Positions 46,867-55,424 of a stretch of DNA of 64,000 nt are shown here, in pieces. Location of the stretch: the IMG/VR virus record IMGVR_UViG_3300037560_000207, positions 62,001 through 126,000 of that record; one strand, given 5' to 3'. Position numbers and translations under genes: made by a program. Source of the stretch: a virus. The notes below the pieces were generated by a model. That model was not told the DNA's origin. It worked only from the letters and a program-made list of their open reading frames with translations, and searched no databases. Numbering within the stretch: the stretch's first letter is position 1; each line of letters opens with the position of its first letter.

Positions 46867-47121
46867 ATGGGAAATAAATATCCAGAATGTGAAAAAATGG
46901 CAGCAATCGCAGATAAGTCACAAATTATTAATGACTTCATAGAATGGTTTATGAATAAAAAAGATATTTTTGTTTGCAAATTCGACGAAGGAAGTAATGG
47001 ATATTATGTATGGGGTTATAGTATGGAAAAAATATTAGCAGAGTTTTTTGATATAGACTTATATAAAATTGAAAAGGAAAGGCGTCAGATGCTTGATGAA
47101 ATAAGGGGGAAAAATGAGTAG
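46867..47121 (+). CDS. Hypothetical protein
   Basis: An 84-residue protein (MAAIADKSQIINDFIEWFM..., YSMEKILAEFFDID). Helical, resembling short phage proteins found in many genomes; function unknown. Overlaps the next gene by 8 nt. Confidence 0.6.
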   Translation: MGNKYPECEKMAAIADKSQIINDFIEWFMNKKDIFVCKFDEGSNGYYVWGYSMEKILAEFFDIDLYKIEKERRQMLDEIRGKNE

Positions 47122-47431
47122 TAAAGATACATTTATAAATAATGTAGCTCAAACAATTGAATTTAGGAAACAAATTCCTGCATCAATATTGAAGGGATCA
47201 ATTTTTAGGCATTATGGTGAATCTCCTGATCCAGCAGGATTATGTGATGGTGGCGATTATATACAAGAAATACAAATACGAGTTGAGAATAAAAATGGAG
47301 ATATCTTTTTGTCCATCAGTCCAATGGAGGGAGGCGAATGGTGGTCAGGTACAATTAGTTGGGGAGAATTTTTCAATCTTTTGATGGAAATGATAAAGAG
47401 TAGTGATAAATTCAAGTATTATAAACGGTAA
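47114..47431 (+). CDS. Hypothetical protein
   Basis: A 105-residue protein with GGGGGAAAA-type ribosome binding site. DYIQEIQIRVENKNGDIFLSISPMEGGEWWSGTISW is beta-rich with tryptophans. Unknown function. Confidence 0.6.
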   Translation: MSSKDTFINNVAQTIEFRKQIPASILKGSIFRHYGESPDPAGLCDGGDYIQEIQIRVENKNGDIFLSISPMEGGEWWSGTISWGEFFNLLMEMIKSSDKFKYYKR

Positions 47432-47450
47432 TTTTATTGGAGAATGAAAA

Positions 47451-47699
47451 ATGGAACGAACGGTTAAATGTCCTATTTGCGGTAAGCCTTATGTGACCTA
47501 TTCACATTATGTAGGAGATCAATCGGCATGTCTAGACTGTAGGCAAGAAGCTGGTTCTGTAGGTAATGGAAAAACCATCAGATGCCCAATTTGTGGAAAA
47601 TCATATGAGTTTTTCTCACATTATGCTAGAGATCAATCAGCTTGCCCAGAATGTCGTGGAAAAGCAAGGGGTAAGTTAAAATGGAAATATATAAGTTAA
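47451..47699 (+). CDS. Tandem zinc-ribbon protein
   Basis: An 82-residue protein made of two near-identical halves: KCPICGKPYVTYSHYVGDQS-ACLDCR and RCPICGKSYEFFSHYARDQS-ACPECR. Each is a four-Cys zinc ribbon. The internal duplication indicates recent domain repetition. Possible nucleic-acid binding. Confidence 0.65.
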   Translation: MERTVKCPICGKPYVTYSHYVGDQSACLDCRQEAGSVGNGKTIRCPICGKSYEFFSHYARDQSACPECRGKARGKLKWKYIS

Positions 47700-47719
47700 T
47701 CAAACAAGAGGGAAATTAA

Positions 47720-48091
47720 ATGAGTCTAGCGTCGTGGAAAAGAGAATTTTATAGAACACCGGCAAATAAAGTATCAAAAAAATATGCACTTCAACATTCA
47801 TTAAAGAAATGGGTTGGACTTTTGCCTAAGAATAGAGTAAAACATAATGTTAAACTTAAAAATGATATTCTATACGATAAAGAAAATAGTGGTTTTGTTT
47901 ATATGTTAAGTATTGATTCATCCTCATGTTCATTGTGTGAATGTCGTGGTGGTTATTGTTATGAATGTCCATTGCGATCATGCCATGCTGCATATTTTTC
48001 AATGTATAGGAGTAATCGAGTAATGCCGATGATAAGTCTTATTAAAAGAGCTATGAAAAGGAATAGAATCATAAACCAAACTAAAGGGTGA
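47720..48091 (+). CDS. Basic Cys-containing hypothetical protein
   Basis: A 123-residue basic protein with a central cluster CSLCECRGGYCYECPLRSC, seven cysteines in 19 residues, which could hold a metal or Fe-S centre. Followed by a hydrophobic-basic C-terminus. Not recognised. Confidence 0.55.
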   Translation: MSLASWKREFYRTPANKVSKKYALQHSLKKWVGLLPKNRVKHNVKLKNDILYDKENSGFVYMLSIDSSSCSLCECRGGYCYECPLRSCHAAYFSMYRSNRVMPMISLIKRAMKRNRIINQTKG

Positions 48092-48095
48092 ATAT

Positions 48096-48734
48096 ATGCC
48101 TAGTAAAATAAACTTAATTGGTAAACAATTTGGAAGACTTCTAGTTGTAAAAAAAGCTGGTATTGCTAAAACCAATCAAGTTCTTTGGTTATGTTTGTGT
48201 AATTGCGGGAAAACAACAACCGTTTATGGTGGAAACCTTTCAACCGGCCATACAAAAAGCTGTGGGTGTCTTGATATAGAGAAAAAAATACAAAGAGCAA
48301 CTAAACATGGCTATGAAGGGTCTAGAATTTATATAACATGGAATTCTATGATTCAACGATGCACTAATCCAAAAAGAAAAAATTATCCAAATTATGGTGG
48401 TCGTGGAATTAGAGTCTGTGAAAGATGGTTAAAATTTGAAAATTTTCTTGCAGATATGGGAGAACAACCATTAAATCGTCAGATAGATAGAATAAACAAT
48501 AACGAAGGATACTATCTAGAGAATTGTCGCTGGGCCACAAGAATACAACAAGCTAGGAATAAACAAAATAGTTGTATGGAAACTTATAAGGGAAAAACCC
48601 AATGTATGTCTGCGTGGGCAGAAGAATATAATATTTCATATCATGTTTTACGCGATAGAATAGGTAAATTAGGTTGGTCAATAGGAAAAGCTTTAATCAC
48701 CCCAATAAGAAAACTTAAAAGGAAAAGGAAATGA
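48096..48734 (+). CDS. AP2/HNH-type homing endonuclease-like protein, copy 5
   Basis: A 212-residue copy: FGRLLVVKKAG, WLCLCNCGK...SCGCL, MIQRCTNP...YGGRGIRVCERW, QIDRINNNEGYY-x3-NCRWAT, WAEEYNISYHVLRDRI. Closest in pattern to copy 1. Overlaps the ThyX start by 4 nt. Confidence 0.75.
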   Translation: MPSKINLIGKQFGRLLVVKKAGIAKTNQVLWLCLCNCGKTTTVYGGNLSTGHTKSCGCLDIEKKIQRATKHGYEGSRIYITWNSMIQRCTNPKRKNYPNYGGRGIRVCERWLKFENFLADMGEQPLNRQIDRINNNEGYYLENCRWATRIQQARNKQNSCMETYKGKTQCMSAWAEEYNISYHVLRDRIGKLGWSIGKALITPIRKLKRKRK

Positions 48735-49558
48735 GTGGATTTGTAACAGAACCAGAAGTTGTTCTCGTAGGAAAACCAGTAATTGAAATCGATGGAGTCA
48801 TGAAATTTCTCAATGACCATGGATATATCTGGCCGGAATTGACGGATAAGATTGAGTCAATGATTTCACTCGGGGATGATGATAGTGAATGGCTTGTAGA
48901 GATGGCTGGAAGGATGTGCTATCAATCATGGGCAAAACAAGGCGAAGCATCAAAGGGCAGGACTCACGAAGAGCATGTTAAACATCTAATAGAAGTAGGT
49001 CACGGTGCGGCAATAGAACACGCTAACTTTAATTTTATTATCTGGAATGTATCTCGTAGTCTGACCCACGAATTGGTTCGTCATCGGATTGCATCATATT
49101 CTCAGTTAAGCCAACGTTATGTGAATTCGTCTAACGTAGTTTTCGTCGTTCCTCCAGCTATTCAGGAATTAGCAAAAATTGATCCCGAGGCTTATCAGAC
49201 ATGGATGGATCATTGTGAGCAGTCTCTTCAACTTTACGAAGAACTTACCACCAAATTATCGGACCTGTATGAGGATATTGAAAGTAAATTGGAAAGGCGC
49301 AAAAAAGCTCGTCAGGCAGCAAGGTCTATACTTCCAAATGCTACAGAAACTAAAATATTTTTGACTATGAATTCTAGAGCCCTTCGTCATCTTATCGAAC
49401 TTCGAGCAAGTTCAGCCGCAGATGTTGAGATAAGAAAATTAGCTGTTAAGGTGTGTCGTATCTTACAAGATAAAGCTCCACTGTTTGCTCATGGGCTTGG
49501 TATCGTCAAGCTTCCAGATGGAACGGAAAGTGTTGATTCAATTTATCGCCGTGTGTAA
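48731..49558 (+). CDS. thyX: Flavin-dependent thymidylate synthase
   Basis: A 275-residue ThyX. The signature RHRIASYSQLSQRY (117-130) matches RHRxxSxxxxSxRY, and LRHLIELRASSAADVEIR is the conserved C-terminal nucleotide-binding helix. It methylates dUMP to dTMP with FAD and methylene-tetrahydrofolate. Together with the class II RNR and the deaminase it secures dTTP for replication. An endonuclease gene sits directly in front, overlapping it, so the two are co-translated. Confidence 0.95.
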   Translation: MSGFVTEPEVVLVGKPVIEIDGVMKFLNDHGYIWPELTDKIESMISLGDDDSEWLVEMAGRMCYQSWAKQGEASKGRTHEEHVKHLIEVGHGAAIEHANFNFIIWNVSRSLTHELVRHRIASYSQLSQRYVNSSNVVFVVPPAIQELAKIDPEAYQTWMDHCEQSLQLYEELTTKLSDLYEDIESKLERRKKARQAARSILPNATETKIFLTMNSRALRHLIELRASSAADVEIRKLAVKVCRILQDKAPLFAHGLGIVKLPDGTESVDSIYRRV

Positions 49559-49574
49559 AAAAAAGAAAACTTAG

Positions 49575-49603
49575 GAAACAGAAATTAAGGTTGGACGTAT
49601 AAT
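49575..49603 (+). promoter_or_regulatory. Conserved phage promoter, copy 4 (recombinase-ClpP-sigma operon)
   Basis: GAAACAGA (a weaker match to CGAACAAA), 15 nt, GACG-TATAATA (49598). The ATG at 49620 lies 17 nt after the box with GGAAGGG between. It drives the operon that includes the phage sigma factor. Confidence 0.7.
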
Positions 49604-49619
49604 AAATGGAAGGGTTATT

Positions 49620-50537
49620 ATGCCAATATCAGTTATAGATGAGTTTGAGATATATCTTCGTACCGAATGCGGTCTATCTCCCAATACAATTTTCGCATAC
49701 CTTAATGATGTTAAAGAATTTTTAGATTATGTTGGAAAAGAAACATTCACCGCCCAATTAGTAGAAGACTTTATAAATTATCTAGGGTCAGAAAGACGGC
49801 TTGAAGGACAACTTAAAGATATAAGTATTCGACGACATTATATGGCAATTAGATGTTTTTGTCATTATTTTATTAGTTTGAATCGTCTCGATCCAAAGAT
49901 TTTAGGTATGCTTAACTCGGTTCGTGTAGAAAGGAAAACCCATGATGTCTTGGAACCTCAAGATGTGGATGCTCTCATATCAATTATTAAAAGTCGTACA
50001 CCCCTATCTAGAACCACTAACATTCGCCGGGATGTCGCTATTGTATTAATATTATATTCTAGCGGTCTTCGAGTATCAGAATTATGTGGTCTAAACATGG
50101 GAGATATCAGTCTGGCTGAAAAGGAAATACGAGTAAAGGGTAAAGGTAATTGTGACAGAGTAGTACCTACCACATCAAAATGTATTGAAGCAATTAAGTC
50201 ATATCTTTGTTTAGATCGTCTAGCTCAATTAAATCCAGAATCTAATACTAATGCTATATTTATCAAATCTAACGGAAAACGGATTACACGTCGAGCCATT
50301 ACTGATATGCTCACATCATTATCTTGTCGAGCAGGTATAAAACATACCAATGCTCATATGTTGCGAAGAAGTTGTGCTACACTACTCATGAGACGTGGCA
50401 TGGATTTAGAATTAGTACAAGCTTTGCTGGGTCATCAAAATTTATCAACAACACAAGCCTATTTAACTGTCGGTCATGATTGGCTTATGAAGATTCATAG
50501 AGAATGTCATCCTTTTGGAGAAAAGAATGAAGATTAG
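49620..50537 (+). CDS. Tyrosine recombinase (XerC/D-like)
   Basis: A 305-residue recombinase of Xer length. The N-terminal SAM-like domain (EIYLRTECGLSPNTIFAYLNDVKEF) and catalytic domain are complete: Arg151 (SSGLRVSEL), Lys173, His246 and Arg249 (HMLRRSCAT), His272 (LLGHQNLSTTQAY) and Tyr281. It may resolve genome concatemers or dimers, or integrate. No attachment site was seen. First gene of an operon with clpP and the sigma factor, each overlapping the next. Confidence 0.9.
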   Translation: MPISVIDEFEIYLRTECGLSPNTIFAYLNDVKEFLDYVGKETFTAQLVEDFINYLGSERRLEGQLKDISIRRHYMAIRCFCHYFISLNRLDPKILGMLNSVRVERKTHDVLEPQDVDALISIIKSRTPLSRTTNIRRDVAIVLILYSSGLRVSELCGLNMGDISLAEKEIRVKGKGNCDRVVPTTSKCIEAIKSYLCLDRLAQLNPESNTNAIFIKSNGKRITRRAITDMLTSLSCRAGIKHTNAHMLRRSCATLLMRRGMDLELVQALLGHQNLSTTQAYLTVGHDWLMKIHRECHPFGEKNED

Positions 50538-51168
50538 TAAGAAAAAGCAACAAGACTCTACAGACCCTCAAGTAAAACCCGAATCTTGTGTTTCCATTCC
50601 AACAGATGACATAATCGAAAATTTTCTTTTACGAACACGTCGTTTATTATTAGTTGGTGAGATTAATGAAGTGTCATCAACTTATGTTTGTAATTATTTG
50701 CAGGGATTCTCATTAATAAATGAGCCAGTATATATGTATATAAATAGTCATGGGGGATGCTTAGCTTCAGGATATGCTATTGTAGATCAAATGTTAGCAT
50801 GTGGCTGTCCTGTTTACACCATTGTTCGTGGACAAGCACATTCGATGGGTGCAATAATTGCTGCGTTTGGTACAAAGGGACATAGATATGCTACTCCAAA
50901 TTCATCTATTATGCTGCATTCAATTACTATTCAAAATCCACCAAGCTCTATTGAACATCACATAGAAGCGATAACTTACATACAAAATGATTATCGAAAG
51001 AAAATAACCGATATGGCCAAAAGATTAAAATTAAATACTAAACAATTGATGGAACTAATGAATGAAACTAAATGGATGTCACCCAAACAAGCAACAGAAA
51101 TTGGTTTAATTGATAAGATTTGGACACCACGTATGGAACAAACGGTTAATAAAGGTCTCTCAAAATGA
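50527..51168 (+). CDS. clpP: ClpP-like serine protease
   Basis: A 213-residue protein from ATG 50527 (TTGGAGAAAAGA upstream). Catalytic Ser106 lies in GQAHSMGA, His131 in IMLHS; an Asp in the C-terminal handle region (IGLIDKI) completes the triad. YINSHGGCLASGYAI is the oxyanion-hole strand region. A 25-residue basic N-terminal extension precedes the core. Phage ClpP proteins often act as prohead maturation proteases; here the context (recombinase and sigma factor) favours a regulatory or general proteolytic role. No ClpX/A partner is seen. Confidence 0.9.
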   Translation: MKISKKKQQDSTDPQVKPESCVSIPTDDIIENFLLRTRRLLLVGEINEVSSTYVCNYLQGFSLINEPVYMYINSHGGCLASGYAIVDQMLACGCPVYTIVRGQAHSMGAIIAAFGTKGHRYATPNSSIMLHSITIQNPPSSIEHHIEAITYIQNDYRKKITDMAKRLKLNTKQLMELMNETKWMSPKQATEIGLIDKIWTPRMEQTVNKGLSK

Positions 51169-51677
51169 TGAAACGGAAACGTCGTGTTACTCAAGCATAT
51201 TTTAAACTTGCTTATCATCAATATACACCCTTGATACAACAACTCGCATTTCGAATGGGTATCAATAAAACACAGGTGGAAGAATTAAAGGTCCAAGCCG
51301 CAGAAGAACTGCTTAAATGTATGATTTGCTATAATCCTAGTAATTTATTCATAACATTTTTCTATGGTAGATTAATTGATATTTTTAGACACATGAAGGA
51401 CACAGAAAAAAGAGCTAGACGAATACAAACTATGTCACTGGATTCTATGACAAACGTGGCTGGACCTGATTACGATATGGATTCCCATATGATGGTAGAA
51501 GAAGTTTTGGAATATCTTGACAAAGATGAACGAAGTGTTATTACAGAACTTTTCTTTAACGGAAAAACGATGAGAGAAATATCTAACGAACGTGAAGTTG
51601 TTACCTCAACTGTTTATCGTATAAAGATTAGGGCAATAAATAAAATAAGACAGAAATGTCAAATGGGGTGGGAATAA
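51165..51677 (+). CDS. RNA polymerase sigma factor (sigma-70 family)
   Basis: A 170-residue protein. Residues about 12-85 match region 2 (KLAYHQYTPLIQQLAFRMG...AAEELLKCM...FITFFYGRLIDIFRHMKD). Residues about 115-165 match region 4 (LDKDERSVITELFFNGKTMREISNEREVVTSTVYRIKIRAINKIR), a helix-turn-helix. Region 3 is short, as in compact alternative sigma factors. It overlaps clpP by 4 nt. It may recognise the repeated promoter described at 25343; the operon itself has such a promoter (possible autoregulation). Confidence 0.8.
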   Translation: MMKRKRRVTQAYFKLAYHQYTPLIQQLAFRMGINKTQVEELKVQAAEELLKCMICYNPSNLFITFFYGRLIDIFRHMKDTEKRARRIQTMSLDSMTNVAGPDYDMDSHMMVEEVLEYLDKDERSVITELFFNGKTMREISNEREVVTSTVYRIKIRAINKIRQKCQMGWE

Positions 51678-51680
51678 ATT

Positions 51681-52010
51681 ATGGCAAACGAAAGGGGTCG
51701 TAACAAAAAGAAAAGAGAACAAAAGAAAATTAAACGACTAGAGCGTTTACTTAGCCTCAATTTATGTGCTTGTGGCGGTGGGCATCAGCTACAATGTCGT
51801 GGGGCGTGTAAAGAAGCTCACACTAATTCTAAGACCAAAGAAGTTGAATGTAAAGAAATGTATCAAATTGATCGTTCGGCGGTAAAATTGGGTGGTCCTC
51901 GCCGACCAAAGCGTACCTGGAAATATGGCCGTCAAAAAGATGGCGACGAAAAAAGAGAAGCTAAAGATAGGCGGAGAGAGAAACGGGAAAGAGATCAATT
52001 ACAACGGTAG
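51681..52010 (+). CDS. Highly charged hypothetical protein
   Basis: A 109-residue Lys/Arg-rich protein with a small Cys group (LCACGGGHQLQCRGACKEA). Long basic helix at the C-terminus. Starts 3 nt after the sigma factor. A transcription accessory role is a guess. Confidence 0.55.
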   Translation: MANERGRNKKKREQKKIKRLERLLSLNLCACGGGHQLQCRGACKEAHTNSKTKEVECKEMYQIDRSAVKLGGPRRPKRTWKYGRQKDGDEKREAKDRRREKRERDQLQR

Positions 52011-52014
52011 TCTA

Positions 52015-52026
52015 GGTGTATAAGTT
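52015..52026 (+). promoter_or_regulatory. Candidate promoter -10 (GGTGTATAAG)
   Basis: GGTGTATAA 48 nt before the lipoprotein gene at 52071, the fourth occurrence of this 9-mer. A TTAAC...GTTAA hairpin lies in the leader. No clear -35. Confidence 0.4.
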
Positions 52027-52070
52027 CTTAACGAGTTTTGTTAATTTCAAGAAAGTAGGAGGATGAAAAA

Positions 52071-52520
52071 ATGAAGAGATGGTGTATTCTTTGGGTATTA
52101 TTGGCAGCGACAGCATTACCTGTAACGGGTTGCTCCTTGTTAAGTGGTGGCGATAATTGGAATAATAATATTCCACAATTAAAAGCTGATATTTTTATGT
52201 TCTCGAAGTTGGCTACGAGAATTGCTTTATTCGAAGCAGATATGTCAACAGGGGATGTAAAAGTTGTTGAAGATTATTTAGTGGCAATACGAGACCTATT
52301 GGTTGTACCTGGTCAGCCGGACTTTACAGGTGCTAGGGCATTAGTAAGTATCAAGCTTCCCCCAAAGTATCAAATTTACGGTTTAACTATTATAGATGTG
52401 CTGGAAAGATACTTACAGACAGTTAATCTTAATATTACCGGAAATCAGGAGGCAGTAATTAGTCTCGTCTCTTCCGGTATTGATGGTGCGATTGAAGCCG
52501 TTCAAGAATTTGCTGATTGA
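52071..52520 (+). CDS. Lipoprotein
   Basis: A 149-residue protein. Residues 1-21 form a lipoprotein signal (KR, hydrophobic core, LPVTGC lipobox); mature Cys21. The rest is helical (LKADIFMFSKLATRIALFEAD, DVLERYLQTVNL). AGTAGGAGGATGAAAA is a strong ribosome binding site. Envelope-located; perhaps an exclusion or lysis-related protein. It precedes an exported serine protease. Confidence 0.7.
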   Translation: MKRWCILWVLLAATALPVTGCSLLSGGDNWNNNIPQLKADIFMFSKLATRIALFEADMSTGDVKVVEDYLVAIRDLLVVPGQPDFTGARALVSIKLPPKYQIYGLTIIDVLERYLQTVNLNITGNQEAVISLVSSGIDGAIEAVQEFAD

Positions 52521-52590
52521 ATAATGCGAAAATATATTAATAAACAAATCGATAAGCTTACGGTTAAGCCGGATTAGGTCGCTGGATTCT

Positions 52591-53472
52591 ATGGGGTATA
52601 GACAGAATACTAAATTTTCGCTCTGGGGTATTATCTATTATATCCTAATTTTTATGTTTGCATATCAAGCAAGCAGTAGTGGTGAAAATCCATCACGAGA
52701 AATCATACCAATGGATAATTATGTTGATCCAACATATTGTCCAGAAACAGTAATAACAGAGTCGATAGATGAAATCGAACTTCGCCAAAAGGAAATGCTA
52801 GACACGGTAGTTCTCATTCAAACTAGTCGGGGAAATGGTTCTGCCACAATTATTTATCGTTTCGAAACTGATATAGAAGGAATATTTGAATATTTTGTCA
52901 TAACTAATGAACATTTAACTCGCTTACGATTTGTTACATATTTACAAGACGTGAGTTCTCTTACTGGAAGAATTAAGACCCAGACTGTTGACATGGGTTG
53001 CGAGATCATTACTTTTGATCATACCAATAAGGATTGGAATCAATACAGTGCTAATGTAATAGCAGAAGATGTTCAGTACGATTTAGCTATTTTATCATTT
53101 CTATCTAACCAAGAATTAGCTGTGGCTCAAATAGCTGATGAAGATATGTTGGAACAAGTTCGTGTTTTTGACGAAATAGTCTCAATTGGTTGCCAACTAG
53201 GTGGAGTACCAATACCTACGACTGGCATTATATTTCAAATAATAATAGGAGATAATGGCGAAAAAAGATGGATAATTTATGGTAATACGGCACAAATCAG
53301 TCCAGGATCAAGCGGTGGGGCTTTATATAAAAAGTACGGTGACCACTACTACCTGATCGGGATACCCTTCAGTGTGTTGGTTTACCATGATCAATTGATC
53401 TCCCATTTGGCCTACGCCATTTCCATTGCGACCGCGAGGGATTTTATTAACCAAAATTTGGCGGTTGAATAA
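52591..53472 (+). CDS. Membrane-anchored trypsin-like serine protease
   Basis: A 293-residue protein. Residues about 11-30 are a signal anchor (LWGIIYYILIFMFAYQA). The chymotrypsin-fold catalytic residues can be placed: His in FVITNEHLT, Asp in QYDLAILSF, and Ser in ISPGSSGGALY, as in DegP/HtrA-type proteases. There is no PDZ domain. It should act in the periplasm. Possible roles are modification of surface proteins or protection against superinfection (inference). Confidence 0.75.
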   Translation: MGYRQNTKFSLWGIIYYILIFMFAYQASSSGENPSREIIPMDNYVDPTYCPETVITESIDEIELRQKEMLDTVVLIQTSRGNGSATIIYRFETDIEGIFEYFVITNEHLTRLRFVTYLQDVSSLTGRIKTQTVDMGCEIITFDHTNKDWNQYSANVIAEDVQYDLAILSFLSNQELAVAQIADEDMLEQVRVFDEIVSIGCQLGGVPIPTTGIIFQIIIGDNGEKRWIIYGNTAQISPGSSGGALYKKYGDHYYLIGIPFSVLVYHDQLISHLAYAISIATARDFINQNLAVE

Positions 53473-53473
53473 A

Positions 53474-54128
53474 ATGCGAAAATTAATTGATTTAATTGGA
53501 CAGAAATTTGGACAGTTATTTGTTATTAGAAGGGTAGATAATGACAAGCACGGAAACCATCAATGGTTATGTCAATGTGAATGTAAAAATGAAGTAATTG
53601 TTCGTGGCAGTAATTTCAAAAACGGGAAGACCAAAAGTTGTGGTTGTCTGCGAAAAAAAAATTACTCAAAATACGGGTAGTAGAAATATAAAACATGGCC
53701 GTAGTCAAAATGATAAAACTTATAAATCATGGCAAGGTATAAAAGATAGATGTACCAATCAAAATCATAAACGATATAAAGATTACGGTGGTCGAGGGAT
53801 TATTGTTTGTAAAGACTGGTTAAATTTTTCTAACTTTTTAAGAGATAATGGCGAATGTCCCTCTGGGTGTACGATTGAACGGATAAGAAATTTGGAAGGA
53901 TATTATCCTGGGAATTGTTATTGGGCTACTTGGGAAGAACAAGCAAGAAATAGACGAAGTAATCATTTAGAAACATTTAATGGGAAAACTCAATGTTTAG
54001 CGGGTTGGTCAGAAGAAACAGGAATTCCTAATCATATTATTTGTCAAAGATTAAGACATGGTTGGCCACCAGAGAGAGCTTTAACCGAACCGGTAAGAAA
54101 ATATAGGAAAATAAAAGTTGGAATTTAA
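53474..54128 (+). pseudogene. AP2/HNH-type endonuclease, copy 6, frameshifted at an A9 run
   Basis: From ATG 53474 the family N-terminus is read (FGQLFVIRR, WLCQCECKN, SCGCLRKK), then the frame stops at 53680. The frame one base over carries the rest (KHGRSQNDKTYKSW, RCTNQNHKRYKDYGGRGIIVCKDW, NCYWAT, WSEETGIPNHII) to TAA 54126-54128. The switch falls in CG-AAAAAAAAA-TTAC (53653-53661). Loss of one A restores a protein of about 217 residues. It could be a sequencing error, decay, or transcriptional slippage. Confidence 0.7.
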
Positions 54129-54783
54129 AGTGGACAAAATCATTCAAGGTATGCAAACAGCTAATAAACCAAGCGATTACTGGCTATCTTCGGATATTCA
54201 TTTTCCAGAACTAGAAGATAGTAAATCGGTTATACACCGAAATAATCAATCTGTTTGGGTCCATACTATGCAAGTTATTGATTTATTAATACTAAAAAAT
54301 CCTGTTACTTTATTAGCAAGTCTTTTCCACGACCTTGGTAAGTGTTATGTCGAAAATACTGGTAATCCATCAATGCCTAGATTTCCTTGTCATGCTATCG
54401 AATCAGCAAATATTGCAAAGATGAAGTTAACAGAATGGCAAGCTTCATCATATCTTATCGATAGAGTTAATAGGATTATTTTAACCCATATGTATGATAT
54501 AGTTCGGCCAATCCGAGAAAAAACAATACGTAGATTTATTGTTAATATCGGATTGGACAATATAGAGAATTGGTTTGCGCTTCGGCGCGCCGATTCAGCA
54601 TCCTATTCTAACCATGGTCAATACAAGCGATATATAATCGATCCATTTTATAAATCTGTACGACATTATCTAGACAGATTACCTTCCAAAGATAATTCAT
54701 TACAATCTCCATCAGAATCAAATGTTGCTATTGTGGGAAAAGATCATGAGATTAATGATATATCTTTGTTGATGGAAGGCTAA
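54118..54783 (+). CDS. HD-domain phosphohydrolase
   Basis: A 221-residue protein (TTG 54118; GTG 54130 is an alternative start). HTMQVIDLL (His49), ASLFHDLGK (His71-Asp72), FPCHAIESANIA and ALRRADSAS give the metal ligands of an HD hydrolase, in the arrangement of the HD domain attached to tRNA nucleotidyltransferases. Likely a nucleotide or RNA 2',3'-phosphate hydrolase; the substrate is unknown. It lies between two endonuclease copies. Confidence 0.7.
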   Translation: MEFKVDKIIQGMQTANKPSDYWLSSDIHFPELEDSKSVIHRNNQSVWVHTMQVIDLLILKNPVTLLASLFHDLGKCYVENTGNPSMPRFPCHAIESANIAKMKLTEWQASSYLIDRVNRIILTHMYDIVRPIREKTIRRFIVNIGLDNIENWFALRRADSASYSNHGQYKRYIIDPFYKSVRHYLDRLPSKDNSLQSPSESNVAIVGKDHEINDISLLMEG

Positions 54784-54788
54784 TAAAT

Positions 54789-55424
54789 ATGGGAGCACAT
54801 CTAATTGATTTAGTAGGAAAAAAATTTGGACGACTTATAGTTTTAGAACGGATTGATGATATTAATGGTAAACCGACAAGATGGTTGTGTAGATGTAATT
54901 GCAATAAAAAAATAACGGTTTTAGGTTATAATCTTAAAAATGGTAATACAAAAAGTTGTGGATGCTTAAAAATAAGACATGGTCATCGCACTATTACAAT
55001 AACATCTCCTACTTATCAATCGTGGCGTGATATGATTCAGCGATGTACAAATCTAAAATATAAACAATATCATTATTATGGTGGTCGTGGAATTACTGTT
55101 TGTAAGAAATGGAGAAATTCTTTTGAAATCTTTTTAGAAGATATGGGGGAGACACCTAAAGGATGTCAGATTGATAGAATTAACAATGATGGTAATTATT
55201 GCAAAGAAAATTGTCGTTGGATCACTCCTAAAAAACAAGCGAGAAATAGACGGAATAATCTTTACAAAACATATAAAGGGAAAACTCAACTTGTAATTGA
55301 ATGGGCAGAAGAATATAATATTCCATATGGAGTTTTGTCAATAAGATTATATAAACTTGGTTGGTCTATGGAAAAAGCATTAATTACTTCGGTCAAACAA
55401 TATAAAAAAGGAGAATTATTATGA
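54789..55424 (+). CDS. AP2/HNH-type homing endonuclease-like protein, copy 7
   Basis: A 211-residue copy: FGRLIVLERID, WLCRCNCNK...SCGCL, MIQRCTN...YYGGRGITVCKKW, QIDRINNDGNYC-x3-NCRWIT, WAEEYNIPYGVLSIRL, ending GWSMEKALITS. CNCNK replaces the usual CxCGN, otherwise intact. Overlaps the ribonucleotide reductase start by 4 nt. Confidence 0.75.
   Translation: MGAHLIDLVGKKFGRLIVLERIDDINGKPTRWLCRCNCNKKITVLGYNLKNGNTKSCGCLKIRHGHRTITITSPTYQSWRDMIQRCTNLKYKQYHYYGGRGITVCKKWRNSFEIFLEDMGETPKGCQIDRINNDGNYCKENCRWITPKKQARNRRNNLYKTYKGKTQLVIEWAEEYNIPYGVLSIRLYKLGWSMEKALITSVKQYKKGELL

Noticed and set aside
49620-50537. Prophage attachment site next to the recombinase
   Set aside because: No direct repeat or tRNA fragment lies near the gene; the two tRNAs are more than 36 kb away. 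The enzyme may serve resolution, not integration.
25989-55424. CRISPR array or direct-repeat array
   Set aside because: Repeated protein motifs come from seven diverged endonuclease genes; no short regularly spaced DNA repeats were found here or elsewhere in the window.
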